Shown: piece after piece, positions 6,121 to 9,287 of the stretch
Layout of the letters: each line of letters begins with the position of its first letter
Numbering within the stretch: position 1 is the stretch's first letter
Assembly: GCA_900752425.1 (NCBI GenBank)
Contig: CAADVE010000210.1
Span: 1 to 9,287, forward strand
Direction: 5' to 3'
DNA length: 9,287 nt
Origin: an uncultured Collinsella sp.
GTDB taxonomy: Bacteria; Actinomycetota; Coriobacteriia; Coriobacteriales; Coriobacteriaceae
Translations under genes and position numbers: made by a program
Notes under the pieces: generated by a model
Database searches by the model: none
Told to the model about the DNA's origin: nothing
Seen by the model: the letters and a program-made list of their open reading frames with translations, nothing else

Positions 6121-6133
6121 GGGATACCCGTCG
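6105..6133. terminator. Hairpin between convergent XRE and asparaginase genes
   Basis: GGGTATC (6108-6114) and GATACCC (6123-6129) form a perfect 7-bp stem, extended by CGA/TCG with one bulged base. The XRE stop codon (6118-6120) lies in the 8-nt loop. It could act for both converging transcripts, but neither side shows a U-tract, so the terminator call is tentative. Confidence 0.35.
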
Positions 6134-6142
6134 ACAACTGAA

Positions 6143-7156
6143 TTACGCCATCGGGATGCGGTCGTGGTTGACTTGGCTGTAGAACAGGCGCTGGATTTCG
6201 GCGGCATCGCGTGACTGGCCGAGTGCCCACATGGTTTTGGCCACGAGCGTCTCAGTGGTCATGTCGTCGCCGCGCAGAATGCCCGGATGATCGGCGTAAG
6301 CACGGCCGACCTCATAAACGCCCAGGTCAAGGCCCTCTTCGGGGACCTGCGTGGTCATAACGACGGTGCGGCCCGAATCGACCCAGCGGAAAATTGCCTC
6401 TTGGAATGACTCGCCGGACTCGCCAAATTCGGGGATACCGCCAATGCCAAAGGTCTCCAGAATCACGGCGTCGTAGCTATCGGCAAGGGCGTCCAGGATA
6501 CCCGGGTTCACGCCGGGCGTAAGCTTGAGTACAAATACGCGCGGGTCGATGCTGTCGTAGAAACGCACCGGGTTTTCGCCCTGATGCGTGCCGTGGAGCC
6601 CGTTGCGCACGATGCGGTCGTTGCGGATATAGGCGATGGGCGGATAGTTGACGCTAATGAACGCGTTAAAGCTCATGGTGCGCTGCTTGCGGGCTCGTGT
6701 GCCGGCAATGGCGACGCCGCCAAACACGATCGACACATCGTGCGAGTGCTCGTCGAGCGCATAGAGCAGGCTTTGGTACAGATTGAGCTTGGCATCGGTA
6801 AAGGGGTTGCCCATGGGCTTTTGCGAGCCGGTGAGCACGATGGGCTTGGGGCTGTCCTGAATCAGGTAGGAAAGTGCTGCCGCGGTGTAGCTCATGGTGT
6901 CGGTGCCGTGCAGAATCACGAAGCCGTCGTGGTCGGCATAGCCCTCGACGATGACGTCGCGGATGCGCATCCAGTCGCTTGGGCGCATATTGGTGCTGTC
7001 GATGTTCATGGGCTGCACCACGTCGAGCTCGCAGAGCCCCGAGATCTCGGGGACGCTCTGGGCGAGCTCCTCACCGGTCAGGGCGGGGGAGAGGCCGTTG
7101 CCGTCCTCGGTCGATGCGATGGTGCCGCCCGTGGCGATGAGAAGGATGCGCTTCAT
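6143..7156 (-). CDS. ansA: Type I L-asparaginase
   Basis: A 337-residue enzyme predicted to hydrolyse L-asparagine to aspartate and ammonia. There is no signal peptide (start MKRILLIATGG), so a cytoplasmic, type I (AnsA-like) enzyme is most likely. Catalytic signatures seen directly: TGGTIAS with nucleophile Thr12, Ser54 in IDSTN, HGTDTM with Thr85-Asp86, and Lys157 in RARKQRTMSFNAF, together forming the two Thr/Asp/Lys catalytic groups of the family. GSQKPMG (110-116) is also typical of AnsA. Length matches the family (about 330-340). The start at 7156 is preferred over an upstream in-frame ATG at 7228 because the protein then begins at the first beta strand and AGGA lies 8 nt upstream. It stands alone, convergent with the XRE gene and divergent from guaA. 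Specificity for asparagine over glutamine is inferred. Confidence 0.94.
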   Translation of the reverse strand: MKRILLIATGGTIASTEDGNGLSPALTGEELAQSVPEISGLCELDVVQPMNIDSTNMRPSDWMRIRDVIVEGYADHDGFVILHGTDTMSYTAAALSYLIQDSPKPIVLTGSQKPMGNPFTDAKLNLYQSLLYALDEHSHDVSIVFGGVAIAGTRARKQRTMSFNAFISVNYPPIAYIRNDRIVRNGLHGTHQGENPVRFYDSIDPRVFVLKLTPGVNPGILDALADSYDAVILETFGIGGIPEFGESGESFQEAIFRWVDSGRTVVMTTQVPEEGLDLGVYEVGRAYADHPGILRGDDMTTETLVAKTMWALGQSRDAAEIQRLFYSQVNHDRIPMA

Positions 7157-7233
7157 GCTGGTATTCCTATCGTATTTGCCGCCGCAAGGGCGGAGTCGTT
7201 CGGCAGTATTGTGGCACAGGGCGTCCAATGTTC

Positions 7234-7260
7234 AAACGTATTACATCATCTGTAACGTTT
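7234..7260. promoter_or_regulatory. Imperfect dyad upstream of the asparaginase gene, possible operator
   Basis: AAACG-TA-TTACA (7234-7245) and TGTAACGTTT (7251-7260) are inverted repeats around TCATC, matching except for a 2-bp insertion. A further GTAAC at 7262-7266 repeats the one at 7252-7256 exactly one helical turn away. The site lies 78 bp upstream of the asparaginase start and 165 bp upstream of guaA. The regulator is unknown. Confidence 0.35.
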
Positions 7261-7343
7261 GGTAACACTTCAATTGCCGTCAAATAGGAGCCCAGGTCGT
7301 GCGTTTGCCGTGCGCTGATGGCTGCGAGGGACGAGAAACCCCA

Positions 7344-7424
7344 TATAACGTGTACACTATGAAATCAATTTTCGTTTATTCGCGCGGGCGGGCACCGGCT
7401 CCCCGCCAACAAGAGGGGGATACC
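7344..7424 (+). promoter_or_regulatory. guaA promoter region and 5' leader with alternative hairpins
   Basis: A -10-like TATAAC lies at 7344-7349, without a clear -35 at 16-18 bp. The leader holds GGCGGG (7387-7392) pairing with CCCGCC (7402-7407) across a 9-nt loop. TCCCC (7400-7404), part of the same arm, can instead pair with GGGGA (7416-7420), which is the guaA ribosome binding site. The two pairings are mutually exclusive. I see no purine-riboswitch core. The rest of the 268-bp gap 7157-7424 shows only the dyad at 7234-7260. Confidence 0.3.
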
Positions 7425-9023
7425 ATGGATCAAAATGCTTCCGCAAAGGTCCTCGTACTCGACTTTGGTGCGCAGTACGGTCAGCTCATTGCCCGTCGCG
7501 TCCGCGACCTCAACGTGTATTCCGAGATCGTTCCCTGCGACATCTCGGCCGACGAGATTCGCGAGATGAACGCCTCTGCGCTCATCCTTTCTGGCGGTCC
7601 GGCCTCCGTGTATGCCGAGGACGCTCCGTCTATCGATCCCGCCATCTTTGACCTGGGCCTTCCCGTCCTGGGCTTCTGCTACGGCCATCAGATCACGGCC
7701 GTGACGCTCGGCGGCAAGGTCGGCCACTCCGAGGTGGGCGAGTACGGCCGCGCCACCATCACGCGCACGGCCGGCGCCAAGCTCTTTAACTCCACGCCCA
7801 TGGAGCAGACTGTGTGGATGAGCCATCGCGACGCCGTTTCCGAGGTGCCCGAGGGCTTTACCGTTACCGCCAGCACTGACGTGTGCCCGGTTGCTGCCAT
7901 GGAGTGCGTCGAGCGCAAGATTTTCACCACGCAGTTCCACCCCGAGGTCAAGCACTCCGAGTATGGTCAGCAGCTGCTGAGCAACTTCCTGTTTGAGATC
8001 TGCGGCCTGGAGCCCAACTGGAGTATGGACAACCTGGTCGAGACCATGACGGCCGAGTTCCGCGAGAAGGTCGGCGACGACCGCGTGATTCTGGCCCTGT
8101 CCGGTGGCGTCGACTCCTCCGTCGTGGCTGCGCTGGGCGCTCGCGCCGTGGGCAAGCAGATGACCTGCGTGTTCATCAACCACGGTCTGCTGCGCAAGGG
8201 CGAGCCCGAGCAGGTGGAGGAGGTCTTCACCAAGCAGTTTGACGTCGACTTTATCCACGTCCACGCCGAGGACCGCTATGCCGAGCTTCTGGCCGGCGTG
8301 ACCGAGCCCGAGGAGAAGCGCCGCATCATCGGTACGCAGTTCTGGAAAGAGTTCTTCGCGGTTGCTCAGCAGCTCGAGACCGATGGCAAGCCGGTCAAGT
8401 ACCTGGCTCAGGGCACCATCTACCCCGACATCATCGAGTCCGGCGCTCGCAAGACGGGCGGCAAGACGGCCACCATCAAGAGCCATCACAACCTGATCCC
8501 GTTCCCCGAGGGCGTGCACTTCGACCTTATTGAGCCGCTCGATCACTTCTTTAAGGACGAGGTCCGTGCACTTGGTCTGGCGCTGGGCCTGCCGGGTCAC
8601 ATCGTGTTCCGTCAGCCTTTCCCGGGTCCGGGTCTGGCCATCCGCATCATCGGCGCGGTCGACAAGGAGAAGCTCGAGATCCTCAAGAACGCCGACGCTA
8701 TCGTGCGCGAGGAGCTCGACGCCTACAACCAGCGCCTGTATGAGCAGACCGGCGAGCGTAACTCCGAGCACAGCTGCTGGCAGTATTTTGCGGTTCTGCC
8801 CGACATCAAGTCCGTCGGCGTTATGGGTGACGAGCGCACCTACCAGCGCCCGATCATCCTGCGTGCCGTCGAGTCCAGCGATGCCATGACCGCCGACTGG
8901 GCCAAACTGCCTTACGACGTCCTGGCCCGCATCTCCGGCCGCATCGTTGCTGAGGTCCCCGGCGCCAACCGCGTGTGCTACGACATCACGTCCAAGCCGC
9001 CCGCGACCATCGAGTGGGAGTAG
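7425..9023 (+). CDS. guaA: GMP synthase (glutamine-hydrolysing)
   Basis: A 532-residue cytoplasmic enzyme that makes GMP from XMP, ATP and glutamine, the last step of de novo guanine nucleotide synthesis. Domains in order: class I glutamine amidotransferase (about 8-190) with nucleophile Cys85 in GFCYGHQ and His172/Glu174 in QFHPEV; the ATP-pyrophosphatase domain with the P-loop SGGVDSS (226-232); and the C-terminal dimerisation/XMP domain with FPGPGLAIRI and the invariant ending TSKPPATIEWE. Length agrees with the family (about 510-530). The start ATG 7425 follows GAGGGGGA (7413-7420) and gives the canonical first strand KVLVLDFGAQYGQLIARRVR. The frame stays open upstream to 7299, but those codons lack a ribosome site and family similarity. 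It is monocistronic: the upstream neighbour is divergent and a terminator follows. No key residue is missing. Confidence 0.97.
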   Translation: MDQNASAKVLVLDFGAQYGQLIARRVRDLNVYSEIVPCDISADEIREMNASALILSGGPASVYAEDAPSIDPAIFDLGLPVLGFCYGHQITAVTLGGKVGHSEVGEYGRATITRTAGAKLFNSTPMEQTVWMSHRDAVSEVPEGFTVTASTDVCPVAAMECVERKIFTTQFHPEVKHSEYGQQLLSNFLFEICGLEPNWSMDNLVETMTAEFREKVGDDRVILALSGGVDSSVVAALGARAVGKQMTCVFINHGLLRKGEPEQVEEVFTKQFDVDFIHVHAEDRYAELLAGVTEPEEKRRIIGTQFWKEFFAVAQQLETDGKPVKYLAQGTIYPDIIESGARKTGGKTATIKSHHNLIPFPEGVHFDLIEPLDHFFKDEVRALGLALGLPGHIVFRQPFPGPGLAIRIIGAVDKEKLEILKNADAIVREELDAYNQRLYEQTGERNSEHSCWQYFAVLPDIKSVGVMGDERTYQRPIILRAVESSDAMTADWAKLPYDVLARISGRIVAEVPGANRVCYDITSKPPATIEWE

Positions 9024-9137
9024 GCTGACAGGGTTCTGACCTGCACTTTTGAGTGCCGCACTGTGCTCCTGAGTTTCGTTTCGTACGAGAGTTACGGCAA
9101 AACCACCAGCGACATTGGTGAGTAAACTCGATTATCG
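9024..9137 (+). other. guaA 3' untranslated region
   Basis: No gene is seen in the 114 bases between the guaA stop and the terminator. A small hairpin GCACT-TTTG-AGTGC (9043-9056) lies 19 bases past the stop. CTCGA-TTA-TCGAG (9127-9139) overlaps the first bases of the terminator stem. The stretch does not fold as a tRNA by eye. Confidence 0.4.
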
Positions 9138-9176
9138 AGCCTCCGTTCCCATGTTGGAACGGAGGCTTTTTCTTTG
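9138..9176 (+). terminator. Rho-independent terminator downstream of guaA
   Basis: AGCCTCCGTTCC (9138-9149) and GGAACGGAGGCT (9156-9167) form a perfect 12-bp stem with a 6-nt loop, followed by TTTTTCTTT. This is the clearest intrinsic terminator in the window and ends the guaA transcript about 115 bases after its stop codon. Confidence 0.93.
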
Positions 9177-9264
9177 CCTTTTTACTCTCTTTCACCTGCG
9201 ATTTCGCGATTTACTCCCCGTGTTTCAAGATGGAAGCGTTTGGTTGCGAGGCACGCCGGTGTGA

Positions 9265-9284
9265 GGGCCTGAGCCGTCAGGCCC
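9265..9284. other. Perfect 8-bp hairpin at the right edge
   Basis: GGGCCTGA (9265-9272) and TCAGGCCC (9277-9284) flank GCCG. The window stops three bases later, so a following U-tract or gene cannot be judged. The stretch 9177-9264 before it shows no supported gene; an open frame from ATG 9230 has no ribosome site. Confidence 0.4.
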
Positions 9285-9287
9285 CGC

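Noticed and set aside
7157..7228. Upstream start for asparaginase at 7228
   Set aside because: The added residues do not resemble a signal peptide or the family; the start at 7156 has AGGA upstream and begins with the first beta strand.
7299..7424. N-terminal extension of GMP synthase from GTG 7299 or ATG 7360
   Set aside because: The frame is open by chance across the leader; ATG 7425 has a ribosome site and the canonical N-terminus.
7299..7424. Purine riboswitch before guaA
   Set aside because: The conserved purine-aptamer core and paired loops are not visible in the leader.
7365..8771. 468-codon minus-strand frame opposite guaA
   Set aside because: Antisense shadow of a highly conserved gene; no domain or ribosome site.
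8986..9195. 69-codon minus-strand frame across the guaA end and terminator
   Set aside because: It overlaps the guaA C-terminus and reads through the terminator stem; basic low-complexity sequence without a ribosome site.
9230..9287. Open frame from ATG 9230 to the window end
   Set aside because: No ribosome site, only 19 codons visible, and it contains the terminal hairpin; not enough to call a gene.

Overview
The window looks like a piece of a chromosome from the Coriobacteriia, most probably Collinsella or a close relative. This is an inference from four things: moderately high GC with strongly biased GAG/GAC/AAC/AAG codons, the gene families present, the use of G-rich ribosome binding sites such as AGAGGGGGA, and the mixture of fermentative sugar genes with housekeeping genes. 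No database search was possible. I see no phage, transposon, CRISPR array, tRNA or rRNA.

Left part (1-3827): an alpha-glucoside utilisation locus. A zinc-dependent medium-chain dehydrogenase runs leftward off the window edge (1-365, partial). Facing away from it is a phosphotransferase permease with fused EIIC and EIIB domains (723-2327), followed by a GH4 6-phospho-alpha-glucosidase of the GlvA type (2484-3827). The permease would import and phosphorylate a disaccharide such as maltose, and the glucosidase would split the 6-phosphate into glucose and glucose-6-phosphate. No EIIA domain is present, so it must be borrowed from elsewhere in the genome. The 357-bp gap between the divergent genes carries three copies of CTTGTCTA (both orientations), including a 13-bp exact inverted repeat 113 bp apart. 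These sites overlap both predicted promoters and resemble operators of GntR/HutC-family (TreR-like) regulators. No such regulator gene lies in the window.

Middle part (3828-6120): the conserved ATPase gene ychF (3955-5031) and, 11 bp downstream, a small DUF1648 membrane protein gene (5043-5426). Converging on them is a 129-residue protein (5436-5825, minus strand) that looks like a small HAD-type fold with its acidic catalytic residues replaced. It is divergent from a 71-72-residue XRE regulator gene (5902-6120). A perfect 24-bp palindrome lies between these two genes and is a likely operator for the regulator. A 12-bp-stem hairpin followed by TTTT sits inside the antisense of the HAD-like gene and may terminate the ychF operon.

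Right part (6121-9287): a type I L-asparaginase gene on the minus strand (6143-7156), a 268-bp divergent regulatory gap, GMP synthase guaA (7425-9023), and a textbook intrinsic terminator (9138-9176). The last 110 bp hold no supported gene.

Most genes are ordinary. The least explained parts are the operator architecture at 402-585, the degenerate HAD-like gene with its XRE neighbour and palindrome, the terminator embedded in that gene, and an exact 18-bp tandem duplication at the 3' end of the permease gene.
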